Positions 23,983 through 32,675 of a DNA stretch of 64,000 nt are shown here, piece by piece. Position numbers and translations under genes: made by a program. Position 1 is the first letter of the stretch, and every line of letters begins with the position of its first letter. The notes under the pieces were generated by a model that had not been told where the DNA came from, did no database searches, and saw nothing but the letters and a program-made list of their open reading frames with translations. The stretch spans positions 1-64,000 of the forward strand of contig JAYELL010000057.1 of NCBI GenBank assembly GCA_034717495.1, written 5' to 3'. The DNA comes from Chloroflexota bacterium. Its GTDB lineage: Bacteria > Chloroflexota > Anaerolineae > JAAEKA01.

Positions 23983-24192
23983 TTAAGCGACCACTACGTT
24001 CGTTGCCTGCAGGCCCTTGCGACCCTGCTCGACGTTGAACTCGACCTGCTGGCCATCCTCCAGAGTGCGGAATCCGTCAGTCTGAATCTCAGAGTGATGG
24101 ACGAACACATCCGGGCCGGACTCGCGGGCGATAAAACCATAACCCTTGGCGGGGTTGAACCACTTTACGGTTCCTTGTTCTCGTTCTGCCAC
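23983..24192 (-). CDS. csp: Cold-shock domain protein (CspA family)
   Basis: 69 residues from GTG 24192, with AGGAGA eight bases upstream. The nucleic-acid-binding motifs RNP1 (KGYGFIAR) and RNP2 (VFVHHSEI) are complete within a single OB-fold, along with [11 protein letters not shown]. Such proteins melt RNA secondary structure and act as RNA chaperones or antiterminators. It is a single-gene unit with a consensus promoter about 170 bases upstream, giving the long 5' leader typical of temperature-regulated csp mRNAs, and a terminator right after it. Confidence 0.97.
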   Translation of the reverse strand: MAEREQGTVKWFNPAKGYGFIARESGPDVFVHHSEIQTDGFRTLEDGQQVEFNVEQGRKGLQATNVVVA

Positions 24193-24367
24193 GGTATTTT
24201 CTCCTATTACGTATACTTCTGGATGACCGGCGCCGTGGCGGCGTCGCCATCACAATGGTTTGTCGACGTAGGTTAAAGTTGATCGCCAGTAAACAAAAAA
24301 GGCTCGCCAGAAGAATCCCGGCAGCCTTGATTAGTCTTACAGGGTTGAACTTCATCCTACTGGCAAT

Positions 24368-24396
24368 AGTATATTACGGTTTAGAGATTCTGTCAA
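24368..24396 (-). promoter_or_regulatory. Consensus promoter of the cold-shock gene
   Basis: Minus strand: perfect TTGACA (24396-24391), a 17-base spacer, TATACT (24373-24368). The transcript would start near 24361 and carry a leader of about 169 bases before GTG 24192. An 88-codon frame from ATG 24355 with a hydrophobic N-terminus runs through the leader into the csp gene in another frame; I regard it as probably non-coding. Confidence 0.75.
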
Positions 24397-24713
24397 ATTT
24401 CCGATTGGAGGCCAAAAACACTAATTTTGGCAAGCTCGAGAGCCTCGGTAACTAACGCCGTTATTCAGTCGTTTAGATACTAATCTGGACAAGCCAGAGG
24501 AACGCTGATTACGCAGACCTTCGGCGCAGATCATCGCCGATCTTCTCTGATGTCTGATCAGCGTTTGCCCTTCGGCTACGCCCCTCGACAAGCTCGGGAC
24601 ACGTCGGCGTTTATCTGCGGTCATGTTCTTTCTTTTCAGCGCTGCGGTACATCACTTGTTAGGTTCGCGGATAATCTCCTTGCCCAGTGTGCAAGAATCT
24701 GACTCGAAAGGTA
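24397..24713. other. Intergenic region with degenerate inverted repeats
   Basis: Between the csp promoter and the recD2 stop there is no gene. The stretch 24500-24625 is built of degenerate short repeats: AACGCTGATTACGCAG against GATCAGCGTTT, CTTCGGC twice, and CTCGACAAGCTCGGGACACG. A related GAGCTTGCGAGGGACCGTGTCGAAGGG lies at about 51650-51680. This looks like dispersed intergenic repeat DNA, not a regulatory site. Confidence 0.4.
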
Positions 24714-26933
24714 CTAACGAAGCCGTTCCGCCAGGGCACTGTAGCGATCGGCGATGCGGTTATTATTCACAGCAATGGCGATGGCCCGGGGCGATCCTAC
24801 CAACACGACCAGTTCCTTTGCCCTGGTAATGGCTGTGTAGAGCAGATTGCGCTGCAACATCATGTAGTGCTGGGTCATCACAGGGACGACCACGGCCCGG
24901 AACTCGCTACCTTGCGACTTGTGTACCGACACGGCATAGGCGTGAACTATTTGGTCCAGTTCGAGAAAGTCATAAACAATCGTTCGGTTATCGATCTGCA
25001 CCATTAGTTGCTGTTCGACAACGTTGAGGGCGATGATCTGCCCCAGGTCGCCGTTGTAGACGTCTTTGTCGTAGTTGTTGCGGATCTGCATGACCCGATC
25101 GCCTACGCGAAAGACCCGTCCGCCTGCCCGGCGTTCCGGTTTGTTGGGATGCGAGGGATTAAGCGTTGACTGCAATCGCAGGTTGAGGGCACCGACGCCC
25201 ACAGCACCCCGGTGCATGGGGCTGAGTACCTGGACATCGGTCGAGGCAATGCCAAACCGTCGCGGGATACGCTCCTGCACGATTTCAGCAACGAGCCCGG
25301 CCGCTCGCTCCGGATCCTCCGTGCGAAACAGGAAAAAATCCTGGCAGATCTCGGGATTCCACTCGGGCAAACGACCCTGGTTGATGCGGTGGGCATTTTC
25401 GATGATGTAGCTACCGGCCGCCTGGCGGAAGATCACATCCAGGCGGACTACCGCGGCTGAACCGGAATCGATCACATCGCGCAGGACGTTGCCGGCGCCC
25501 ACCGGAGGCAACTGGTCGATATCGCCAACCAGCAACAGATGGGCCCCTTGCGGAATGGCCTTCAGCAAATGGTTGGTGAGTAACAGGTCCAACATGGACG
25601 CCTCATCGATAATGACGATGTCGACCTTCAGGGGTTTTTCCTCGTTGCGCTGAAATGTGAAGCCGCCGCTGGGACTGAATTCAAGCAACCGGTGGATCGT
25701 CTTGGCCTCCCGGCCAGTTGCTTCGCTCAGGCGTTTCGCTGCGCGGCCGGTCGGTGAGGCCAGGGCATAGCGCATGCCGCTGGCGTCCAGTAGATTGATC
25801 ATGGCAAGCATGCAGGTGGTCTTGCCGGTACCGGGACCGCCGGTCACCACCGTGACGGGCCGGGTCAGAGCCGTCTGTACGGCTTCCTGCTGCTTGCCCG
25901 TGAGGCGCAGACCTGTTTTTTGTTCGACACTGGCAAAGGAGCCCGGCCAATCGTGCTCTTGGAAGATGAACAGGCGATCCTGGGGAGTTTCCATCAGGCC
26001 TCGCAGCCGGCTCGCCGTTCCAATCTCGCCCCGGTAGAATGGTACCAGATAAACGGCTCGCTCCTCAGCCAACTGGCTCCCTCCCGCATTCCTGCTCCCG
26101 ATAGCTTTCCTCTTTATTCCCTCTGCCACCTTCTCAACATGTACCTGTTCGTCTCTTTGCAGGGTATCGATCGCGTCGCCAACCAACGGCGAAGGTACCT
26201 CCAGTAGTTCGGTGCTGACCTCGGTCAATTCCTGTTCAGGCACGTAGACATGGCCGTCATCGGCCTTTTTTCCCAGGCTATAGGCCACGCCGGCCGCGAT
26301 CCGCTCCGGCGCGTCGGAAGCGATGCCCAGATTGCGGGCGATCTTATCGGCGGTAATGAAGCCAATGCCGTGCACGTCCCGGGCCAGGCGGTAGGGATCG
26401 TTTTTGACTACGGCGGCGGCTCCATCTCCATACTGTTTGTAGATACGGACCGCAAGCGCAGGACTGACACCGTGACTCTGCAGGAAAACCATCACTTCCC
26501 GGATCTGGCGCTGCTCGTGCCAGGCGTTTTTAATCAGTGCTACCCTTTTGGGGCCAATACCCTCAACTTCGCGTAGCCGGTTGGGGTCCTGGTCGATGAT
26601 CTCCAGCGTATCGGAGCCAAATTTGCCGACGATATGCTTGGCCATTACCGGGCCGATGCCCTTGATCAGGCCGCTGCCCAGGTATTTTTCGATGCCGGCC
26701 GCGGTGGCAGGCAAGACGGTGCTGTAGCTCTCAGCCTTGAACTGCCGGCCATATTGGCCGTGCAATGTCCACTCCCCCTTCAGACGAACGTGCTCGCCGG
26801 CGCTTACCCCCAGCATATTGCCCACCACGGTAACCTCGTAGTCCTTGCCGTCAGGAATCAGTTTGGCGACGGTATAGCCGTTTTCCTCGTTATGAAAGGT
26901 GATGCGCTCGATAACGCCTTCGAGAGGGAGCAT
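24714..26933 (-). CDS. recD2: RecD2-type ATP-dependent DNA helicase
   Basis: 739 residues. The N-terminal OB-like domain (LEGVIERITFHNEENGYTVAKL) and helix-hairpin-helix elements (GLIKGIGPVMAKHIVG, EGIGPKRVALIKNAW) distinguish RecD2 from the RecBCD subunit. The SF1B motor shows motif I GGPGTGKTT, motif II VIIDEASMLDL, motif III LVGDIDQLPPVGAGNVL and the C-terminal motifs YAVSVHKSQGSEF and LLYTAITRAKELV. RecD2 is a 5'-3' helicase found in bacteria lacking RecBCD and contributes to DNA repair and fork stability. No recB or recC is nearby. The ATG at 26933 is the family-typical start. Confidence 0.95.
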   Translation of the reverse strand: MLPLEGVIERITFHNEENGYTVAKLIPDGKDYEVTVVGNMLGVSAGEHVRLKGEWTLHGQYGRQFKAESYSTVLPATAAGIEKYLGSGLIKGIGPVMAKHIVGKFGSDTLEIIDQDPNRLREVEGIGPKRVALIKNAWHEQRQIREVMVFLQSHGVSPALAVRIYKQYGDGAAAVVKNDPYRLARDVHGIGFITADKIARNLGIASDAPERIAAGVAYSLGKKADDGHVYVPEQELTEVSTELLEVPSPLVGDAIDTLQRDEQVHVEKVAEGIKRKAIGSRNAGGSQLAEERAVYLVPFYRGEIGTASRLRGLMETPQDRLFIFQEHDWPGSFASVEQKTGLRLTGKQQEAVQTALTRPVTVVTGGPGTGKTTCMLAMINLLDASGMRYALASPTGRAAKRLSEATGREAKTIHRLLEFSPSGGFTFQRNEEKPLKVDIVIIDEASMLDLLLTNHLLKAIPQGAHLLLVGDIDQLPPVGAGNVLRDVIDSGSAAVVRLDVIFRQAAGSYIIENAHRINQGRLPEWNPEICQDFFLFRTEDPERAAGLVAEIVQERIPRRFGIASTDVQVLSPMHRGAVGVGALNLRLQSTLNPSHPNKPERRAGGRVFRVGDRVMQIRNNYDKDVYNGDLGQIIALNVVEQQLMVQIDNRTIVYDFLELDQIVHAYAVSVHKSQGSEFRAVVVPVMTQHYMMLQRNLLYTAITRAKELVVLVGSPRAIAIAVNNNRIADRYSALAERLR

Positions 26934-27054
26934 GGGGGGATCATGTGGGTGATAGTGTTTTTTGTGCGGGTAATCAGGACCGGGTGCTGGGTGGCAGGTG
27001 GCGTCGCTGGCTTTTCAGCCTCGAAGAGCCAGCCGCCCGGTGCCCGGAAGTGGT

Positions 27055-27996
27055 CTATCTTTCTATCCACCGGGGGAAGAACATGCGAATTTCTCCCTCG
27101 ACGGTGTGGTCCCAGCTATCGGATACCTGATTGCCGCCAGAGTCGACCAGGACAGATCTGTACTGACCAGGAGTAGTGCCGGGGATCTCGACCTTGCAGT
27201 TGTAGCGGAATTCGCTGCCCGCGATGCCAGGATAACCGATTTCCTGGAACTCCGTGCACATCTTTTCTCCGTTAAGCGGACCCTGCACCAGCAGCTTCAC
27301 ATTGCCTACTACAGCGCTCTTGTTGCGGTTCAGGACCATGCCGTAGAAGGTCAAAAAAGGGTTGGAGTTATCCCTTGGCGTACTGTTTTCGTACTTGTTG
27401 AAGAGATAGGAGGGCGCCGGCGTTGGCGCTGGTGCCGGTGTATTGGTCGGCGGCACCGGCCTGGGTGTGTTGGTTGGTGGGGGTGGCGCAATGTTGGTCG
27501 CAACCTGGACCCCATCGACGTTGCCCTGAACATTGGCCAGACGGGAAACGATCCAACCATCCTTGCCGTTTACGCAGCAAACCTGCCACCAGTCATTGGC
27601 ATTGTTGCGCCCAATGATCTCCAGTTCGCTGCCGGAGGAAATCTGGCCGACTACCGGATAAGCGGTGCCTGGCCCGGAACGAACGTTGACCCGACCCGAA
27701 CCAGCGACGATCGCTACCGGACCGCTCTCCGGCGTGGGCGTGGGCGGCACGGGTGTCTCAGTTGGTGGTTCGGCGGGTGTATCGGTCGGTACCGGAGTCG
27801 GAGGGACCTCCGGAATCGCTGTTGCAGGAACTGGCGTTTGTGTTTCGATCGCCAGCGGCGTTGGGGTAAAGGTAGGCCGCAGCGGCCGGTTCAAGGTTGG
27901 GGCCGGCTCCGGTTCGGCCGACGATCCGCACGATACGGAAGCGACCAATAAGAATATCAAGGTCAGAAATATCGGTAAACGATGTCTTGTGAGCAT
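27055..27996 (-). CDS. SH3-domain lipoprotein with proline/threonine-rich linkers
   Basis: 313 residues from ATG 27996 (GGAGGAACG upstream). A signal peptide ends in the lipobox VASVSC (C23). A long low-complexity linker rich in TPTP, PVPPTPTPES and TDTPAEPP follows, then a bacterial SH3-type 3 domain (GRVNVRSGPGTAYPVVGQIS, ELEIIGRNNANDWWQV, GWIVSRLA). A second PPTNTP linker leads to a C-terminal beta-rich domain of about 110 residues (SNPFLTFYGMVLNRN, GEFRYNCKVEI-like) resembling Ig-like/FxLYD folds. The SH3 domain probably binds peptidoglycan or surface polymers; the function of the C-terminal domain is unknown. This linker style is very common in Chloroflexota surface proteins. Confidence 0.88.
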   Translation of the reverse strand: MLTRHRLPIFLTLIFLLVASVSCGSSAEPEPAPTLNRPLRPTFTPTPLAIETQTPVPATAIPEVPPTPVPTDTPAEPPTETPVPPTPTPESGPVAIVAGSGRVNVRSGPGTAYPVVGQISSGSELEIIGRNNANDWWQVCCVNGKDGWIVSRLANVQGNVDGVQVATNIAPPPPTNTPRPVPPTNTPAPAPTPAPSYLFNKYENSTPRDNSNPFLTFYGMVLNRNKSAVVGNVKLLVQGPLNGEKMCTEFQEIGYPGIAGSEFRYNCKVEIPGTTPGQYRSVLVDSGGNQVSDSWDHTVEGEIRMFFPRWIER

Positions 27997-28108
27997 GAAC
28001 GTTCCTCCGCGAAAAGAGGTGTTGTTTCCAACTCCATCGAAGGAGTCAGGAGGCTCTATTGTAGCACAGCGCGGGAAACTGAGCTACTTGAAAGCCCGGT
28101 GATCAACA

Positions 28109-28137
28109 AACGCCGTGACCGGCAAAGTCACGGCGTT
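28109..28137 (-). terminator. Hairpin between the cDPG-synthetase-like gene and the SH3 lipoprotein
   Basis: AACGCCGTGAC and GTCACGGCGTT form a perfect 11-bp stem with a 7-base loop. No real T-tract follows on either side, so termination may be incomplete. It lies 67 bases after the stop of the leftward GTPase-like gene. Confidence 0.6.
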
Positions 28138-28203
28138 CATCTCGATTTCCAGAAACAGCGCAGGACAGTGCCTGGATTTTCTGTTCAGGATGACCGGCTT
28201 CTT

Positions 28204-29541
28204 CTATGATGATGTTCCGAAACGGCTGCCCAGAATATCTACCAGATCAGGCTTTCCGATCTCCTGCAGTTCGTAGCGAACCCGCTGGTGGGGCTTATCG
28301 ATCCGGGCTACCTTGGTCAGGTCAATCGGCGTCGCGATAATTACCAGATCGCAGGGTACATTGGCAATAGTCTCGCTTAGATCGGCTATCTGTTGGTCTC
28401 CATAACCCATCGCAGGCAGTACGGCGCCCGTTGTCGGATACTTGTCATAGGTCGCTGCGATGGATCGAACCGCATAGGGTTTTGGATCGATGATTTCGGC
28501 AGCGCCAAAGCGACGGGCTGCCACCACACCTGCGCCGTAGGACATTTCGCCATGGGTCAATGTGGGACCATCCTCAACCACCAGCACCCTCTTGCCCAGA
28601 ATTTCCTGCGGATTCTCGACGAAGATAGGGCTGGCCGCATCGACAATGATCGCTTCGGGATTTACCTCGCGCACCGTGTTGCGAACCTGCGCTACGTTAT
28701 CGAGACCGGCCGTATCAATTTTGTTGATCACGACCACGTCGGCCATACGCAGATTGGTTTCTCCAGGATGATACCTGACGCTATGACCGGGACGGTGGGG
28801 GTCGACCACCACGATATGTAGGCTGGGCCTAAAGAAGGGCAAGTCGTTGTTGCCGCCATCCCAGACAACGATGTCCGATTCCTTTTCCGCCTGGCGCAGG
28901 ATTGCCTCGTAATCCACGCCTGCATAGACGACGATGCCCCGATCCAGGTGGGGTTCGTATTCCTCGCGCTCCTCGATGGTGCAATCATGGCGGTCCAGGT
29001 CCTCGTGGCTGGCAAATCGCTGCACTGCCTGCTCCGCCAGATTGCCGTAGGGCATGGGATGGCGCACGACCACGACCTTTTTTCCCTGGTCGCGCAGGAT
29101 GTCGCAGACTCTGCGTGTGGTCTGACTCTTGCCACTGCCGGTTCGCACGGCGCAGATGGCGATCACAGGCTTCTGCGATTCGAGCATGGTCTTGTCGCCA
29201 CCCATAAGACAGAAATCGGCGCCGGTCGCTAGCACCCGTGATGCCTGGTGCATGACGAATGTGTGGCTGATATCGCTATAGGCGAACACAACCTGGTCGA
29301 CCTGCAGATCCTCGATCAGCGCTTCCAGTTCCTCTTCCGGATGGATGGCAATCCCCTCGGGATAGAGGGAGCCCGCCAGTTGGGCTGGGTAGAGGCGCCC
29401 TTCGATATCGGGAATCTGCGTTGCCGTGAAAGCAACAACCTGGTAATCCTCATTGTCGCGGAAAAACAGGTTGAAGTTGTGGAAATCCCGCCCGGCTGCA
29501 CCCATGATCAGCACGCGTTGCGCAATCTTCTCTTCAATCAT
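28204..29541 (-). CDS. Cyclic 2,3-diphosphoglycerate synthetase-like P-loop GTPase/ATPase
   Basis: 445 residues from ATG 29541 (AAGGAG ten bases upstream; the TTG at 29592 adds only a non-conserved stretch). Features are VLIMGAAGRDFHNFNLFFRD at the N-terminus, a P-loop VRTGSGKSQTTRRVCDIL, VVVRHPMPYGNLAEQ, a switch-like VVWDGGNNDLPFF and an NKID guanine-specificity-like motif in VVVINKIDTAG. This family is named after the methanogen enzyme making cyclic 2,3-diphosphoglycerate, a thermoprotectant. In bacteria its role is unproven. The NKID motif suggests a G3E-like GTPase acting in metal or metabolite handling. It precedes an imperfect inverted repeat and the tat genes. Confidence 0.8.
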   Translation of the reverse strand: MIEEKIAQRVLIMGAAGRDFHNFNLFFRDNEDYQVVAFTATQIPDIEGRLYPAQLAGSLYPEGIAIHPEEELEALIEDLQVDQVVFAYSDISHTFVMHQASRVLATGADFCLMGGDKTMLESQKPVIAICAVRTGSGKSQTTRRVCDILRDQGKKVVVVRHPMPYGNLAEQAVQRFASHEDLDRHDCTIEEREEYEPHLDRGIVVYAGVDYEAILRQAEKESDIVVWDGGNNDLPFFRPSLHIVVVDPHRPGHSVRYHPGETNLRMADVVVINKIDTAGLDNVAQVRNTVREVNPEAIIVDAASPIFVENPQEILGKRVLVVEDGPTLTHGEMSYGAGVVAARRFGAAEIIDPKPYAVRSIAATYDKYPTTGAVLPAMGYGDQQIADLSETIANVPCDLVIIATPIDLTKVARIDKPHQRVRYELQEIGKPDLVDILGSRFGTSS

Positions 29542-29578
29542 TGAGCTTAAACTCCTTTGTTCCGCTACCCAAAGGACC

Positions 29579-29612
29579 TGTCGAGTTGACAAATGGCCGT
29601 GCCAATTCGACA
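29579..29612. promoter_or_regulatory. Imperfect 13-bp inverted repeat upstream of the cDPG-synthetase-like gene
   Basis: TGTCGAGTTGACA and TGCCAATTCGACA match at 11 of 13 positions as inverted arms around AATGGCCG. The site is 38-71 bases ahead of ATG 29541 and 69 bases beyond the tatC stop. It could be an operator or a weak terminator for the long tat-side operon; there is no T-tract. Confidence 0.35.
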
Positions 29613-29680
29613 GATCCTTGAGATAGCAACTATATCTATCCGACTACCGAAGCGAGTCGGGACGTTGCCAACAGCCAGAC

Positions 29681-30454
29681 TCAGCTTTCTACATCTGTTT
29701 CCGCCGCTTCCGGTGTTTGTCCTATTACCCGGGGCCGGTACATTATCTTGGCCAGTATAATGCTAATACCGTACAGGCCCAGCAGCGGCCCCATCACGAT
29801 TGCCATATTGACGGGGTCGATGGTCGGTGTGATCAGTGCTGCCAGCACGGCAACGATCACGAAGGCGATTCGCCAGTTTCTGATCAACATCTCCGGTGTT
29901 ACGATGCCGATGCGTGCCAACAGGGCGATCACCAGCGGCGTCTCGAAGGCCACCCCGATCCAGAATACCACGCGGGTAACGAAACTGACGTAATCCTTGG
30001 TACGAGGGACTGTTGGAATCCCGCTGAAATCAACCAGGAAGGGAATCGCCACCGGCAACATGATGAAGTAGGCGAAGGCTGCCCCTGCCAGAAAGGAAAG
30101 CGCCACGAACGGCAACGACACGTACAGCATCAGCCGTTCCGGGTCCGTCAGGCCTGGCACGATGAACGCCACGACCTCGTACACGATGACAGGCATGGCC
30201 AGAATGGCTCCGGCCGCCAATGATACCCGCACGTATACCCCCAGGTTCTCTGTGAGTTCAATAGCCTGCAATCCCTGAAGGCCGCCTACCGGTTCAGCGA
30301 GAAATTCGATGATCCGACCGGCAAAAACAAACGCGATTACTGTTCCGATCAATACAGCGACCACGGCAATCGTCAAACGCCGCCGCAGTTCCTCGATATG
30401 AGGAACGAGCGATTCAAACTGCAGGCTCAAGTCTCGGAAAATATCGTCTTCCAT
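29681..30454 (-). CDS. tatC: Twin-arginine translocase subunit TatC
   Basis: 257 residues with six predicted transmembrane helices. Family motifs are LVPHIEELRRRLTIAV at the N-terminus (the HLxELRxR signature, with E binding the twin-arginine signal), VYVRVSLAAGAILAMPVIVYEVVAFIVPGL and the AFETPLVIALLARIGIV segment. TatC is the receptor of the Tat pathway, which exports folded, often cofactor-bearing proteins across the cytoplasmic membrane. It follows the TatA/B gene by seven bases and closes the long leftward operon. Confidence 0.96.
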   Translation of the reverse strand: MEDDIFRDLSLQFESLVPHIEELRRRLTIAVVAVLIGTVIAFVFAGRIIEFLAEPVGGLQGLQAIELTENLGVYVRVSLAAGAILAMPVIVYEVVAFIVPGLTDPERLMLYVSLPFVALSFLAGAAFAYFIMLPVAIPFLVDFSGIPTVPRTKDYVSFVTRVVFWIGVAFETPLVIALLARIGIVTPEMLIRNWRIAFVIVAVLAALITPTIDPVNMAIVMGPLLGLYGISIILAKIMYRPRVIGQTPEAAETDVES

Positions 30455-30461
30455 GTTGGAA

Positions 30462-31022
30462 TCAGGTTGCAGAACTGGGTGTCTCGGTTACTGGATCCGT
30501 CTTGGTATCCGCTTCAGGCTGGGCGGGATCATCGTCAACTACGGGAATCGCTGGGGTGGTGCCATCCGGCAGCGGGGCGGCGGGCGTTGCACTGGACTTG
30601 GATTCCTGTTGAGCTATGCTGGCCGCTCCTGTTTCCTGCGGGGCCGCCGATTCGACAGGCTGGCCAAACCCAGGCGGCGCGATCGTGTTGGCTGAGAGCT
30701 CGTCCAACTCCTGCAACGCAGGAACCGGCTCAGCTATCGCGTCCGTGCCGTTGCTGGTTTGTGGGTTGGGATCAGAGGTGAGGGGTTGCTGAGCGGCTGC
30801 TGTCTCGCGGCGCTGGTCAGTCTCTTCCATGAGCTCCTCGAGCTTCAGTTGCCGTTCGATTTCGGCGTTGACGTTTTGCCAAATTTCGGAGTAATATCGC
30901 AGTGACCGCGAAAGTTTCGCCCAGTAACGCGCGATCTGGGGCAAACGCTCAGGACCCAAAACAAGGAGGGCAATCAAAAGGATGAAGAGAAGCTCTCCTG
31001 TGCCAACTCCAAACAGGTTCAT
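30462..31022 (-). CDS. Twin-arginine translocase TatA/TatB family protein
   Basis: 186 residues. A single N-terminal membrane helix (GTGELLFILLIALLVLGPERLP) is followed by an amphipathic helix (QIARYWAKLSRSLRYYSEIW) and a long, acidic, Ala/Pro-rich tail. The GPERLP hinge is more TatB-like, while only one TatA/B gene is seen next to tatC. It may serve as TatB with a TatA elsewhere, or do both jobs as in minimal TatAC systems. Its ATG overlaps the nusB stop (ATGA), indicating translational coupling. The tail is unusually long and low-complexity. Confidence 0.9.
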   Translation of the reverse strand: MNLFGVGTGELLFILLIALLVLGPERLPQIARYWAKLSRSLRYYSEIWQNVNAEIERQLKLEELMEETDQRRETAAAQQPLTSDPNPQTSNGTDAIAEPVPALQELDELSANTIAPPGFGQPVESAAPQETGAASIAQQESKSSATPAAPLPDGTTPAIPVVDDDPAQPEADTKTDPVTETPSSAT

Positions 31023-31528
31023 GGGGTGTCTGCGTCCTTGGAAACTGGCTCCAATGTCTTTATCGGTTCGGGCGTCAGAGGGATTGTGCCGTCGTCGGGA
31101 AGGAGTTCGCCCAGTTCGGGACGAGGCGAATCGGCCAACATGGTGCCGAGTACGCCGTTAACAAATCGGGGGCTGCTATCGCTTCCAAAAGACTTTGCCA
31201 CCTCCACGGCCTCATTGATGGCGACTTTGATCGGCGTGTCCGTCTCTGCTTCGACCAACTCGTAGATAGCAATGCGGAGGATATTGCGATCGATTACGGC
31301 CATCTGGTCCAAAGGCCATTCCGGTGCGTAGCGAACGATTAACTCGTTGAGCTGCTTGCGATGGCCAATGACCCCAGCAAGCAGGTGGCGAGCAAATGCT
31401 TCGGCCTGGGGTGACAGGGGTTGGGTCTTGAACCGTTGTTCCAGGGCGGTGCCTGCCGGGTGGTGCGCCATGTCTGCTTCGTAGAGGGCCTGCAGCACCG
31501 CGATTCTGGCCTTGCGTCGCAGTTTCAT
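31019..31528 (-). CDS. nusB: Transcription antitermination factor NusB
   Basis: 169 residues. The RNA-binding N-terminus RRKARIAVLQALYEADM and the core MAVIDRNILRIAIYELVE and PIKVAINEAVEVAKSFGSDSSPRFVNGVLG are diagnostic. NusB with NusE (S10) binds boxA in rRNA leaders to suppress Rho termination. The last 30 residues (LGELLPDDGTIPLTPEPIK..) are a non-conserved acidic tail. It lies nine bases after the Asp23 gene and overlaps the next gene by four bases. Confidence 0.95.
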   Translation of the reverse strand: MKLRRKARIAVLQALYEADMAHHPAGTALEQRFKTQPLSPQAEAFARHLLAGVIGHRKQLNELIVRYAPEWPLDQMAVIDRNILRIAIYELVEAETDTPIKVAINEAVEVAKSFGSDSSPRFVNGVLGTMLADSPRPELGELLPDDGTIPLTPEPIKTLEPVSKDADTP

Positions 31529-31537
31529 CTACCTGTC

Positions 31538-31909
31538 TCAGCCACTGGTGTTGGCTGACTCAAGTTCGATTTCGTCGATGAAGACGTTAACGGCGCGAAC
31601 ATCCATGCCCACCATGTGTTCCATGGCACGCGATAGCTGGGTCTGAAGCACTTCACCGAGATCGGCCAGGCTGATTCCCTGCTCCGCGATGACGTGCACG
31701 TCGATCGTCACTGAGTTGTCGTCAAACACCTCGATGCGCATGCCTTCGGCGACAGCCCCGCGACCAATCATCCGGCCGAGTCCGGAGGGGGTTCGACGGG
31801 AAAGACGCAAGACGCCTGACTGGGCCAACGAGGTCATGCGCACGATAGTGGTTAACACGTTGGGTGCGATGGTTACGCTGCCGGGCGGAATATCGTAGGT
31901 TTGATCCAT
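31538..31909 (-). CDS. Asp23/Gls24 family protein (first paralogue)
   Basis: 123 residues of the DUF322/Asp23 fold: SVTIAPNVLTTIVRMTSLAQSGV, VFDDNSVTIDVHVIAEQGISLADLGEVLQ, and MVGMDVRAVNVFIDEIEL. Members are envelope-associated or cytosolic stress proteins with no known activity. In Firmicutes and Chloroflexota one copy commonly precedes nusB, as here. A second copy lies at 41.0-41.4 kb next to fakA. It sits 13 bases after fabG in the same operon. Confidence 0.9.
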   Translation of the reverse strand: MDQTYDIPPGSVTIAPNVLTTIVRMTSLAQSGVLRLSRRTPSGLGRMIGRGAVAEGMRIEVFDDNSVTIDVHVIAEQGISLADLGEVLQTQLSRAMEHMVGMDVRAVNVFIDEIELESANTSG

Positions 31910-31922
31910 GGCACTGTCCCGA

Positions 31923-32675
31923 TTATTGCATTACAAGGCCGCCGTCGACGCTCAGGACCTGTCCCGTAATGAAACTGGCTTCGTCGGATGCCAGAAAGGC
32001 GACAGCGGCGGCAACATCAGCGGGTGTTCCCAACCGTCCAAGGGGTGTGGCTTCTTCCGCAGCCTTAACGTTTTCTTCGGTCAGCACGCTTTCAGTGAGG
32101 GCAGTAGGCACAAACCCTGGCGCAATCACGTTGACGGTGATGTTGCGGCTACCCAGCTCCTTGGCCAGCGATTTACTGAAACCGATCGCGGCAGCCTTGC
32201 TTGCCGAGTAGTTGGTCTGACCAGCCTGCCCTGCTAACCCTGAAACACTGCTGATGTTGATGATGCGGCCCTGTCGGCGTTTTACCATGGGCCGGGCTGC
32301 CGCCTTGCAACAGTTGTACACGCTCTTGAGATTGGTGTCAATCACGATGTCCCATTGGGGCTCTTTCATCATCATCAGCAAGGTGTCGCGTGTGGTACCT
32401 GCGTTGTTTACGAGCACGTCGATCTGGCCAAAGGCGTTCAAAGTTTCCTTGATCAAGCGCTGCGCTTCATCGAGCTGGCTGACATCGGCCTGGATCACGA
32501 TCACCTCACTTCCCGCGGATCGGATCAACTCGGCGGTTTCCTCAGCACTTTCTTCGCTGTCACGGTGATTGACAACGACTTTGGCGCCCTCTTCTGCCAA
32601 CCGGAGCGCTATGCCCCGTCCGATTCCTCGGCTGGCGCCTGTTACAATAGCGACTTTATCAGTAAATCTGTTCAT
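31923..32675 (-). CDS. fabG: 3-oxoacyl-[acyl-carrier-protein] reductase FabG
   Basis: 250 residues with the short-chain dehydrogenase layout: NADP motif TGASRGIGRGIAL, VNNAG, the catalytic serine in NISSVSGLAGQAGQTN and Y-x3-K in YSASKAA, ending in LSVDGGLVMQ. It reduces 3-oxoacyl-ACP in fatty acid elongation. Its ATG overlaps the fabD stop by four bases, which strongly supports the fatty-acid assignment over other SDR roles. No acpP follows, unlike the usual fabD-fabG-acpP order. Confidence 0.95.
   Translation of the reverse strand: MNRFTDKVAIVTGASRGIGRGIALRLAEEGAKVVVNHRDSEESAEETAELIRSAGSEVIVIQADVSQLDEAQRLIKETLNAFGQIDVLVNNAGTTRDTLLMMMKEPQWDIVIDTNLKSVYNCCKAAARPMVKRRQGRIINISSVSGLAGQAGQTNYSASKAAAIGFSKSLAKELGSRNITVNVIAPGFVPTALTESVLTEENVKAAEEATPLGRLGTPADVAAAVAFLASDEASFITGQVLSVDGGLVMQ

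Noticed and set aside
24089-24355. 88-residue membrane-like ORF in the csp leader
   Set aside because: It overlaps csp in another frame, lacks a spaced ribosome binding site, and its second half is arginine-rich shadow sequence. Kept only as a possible uORF in the findings.
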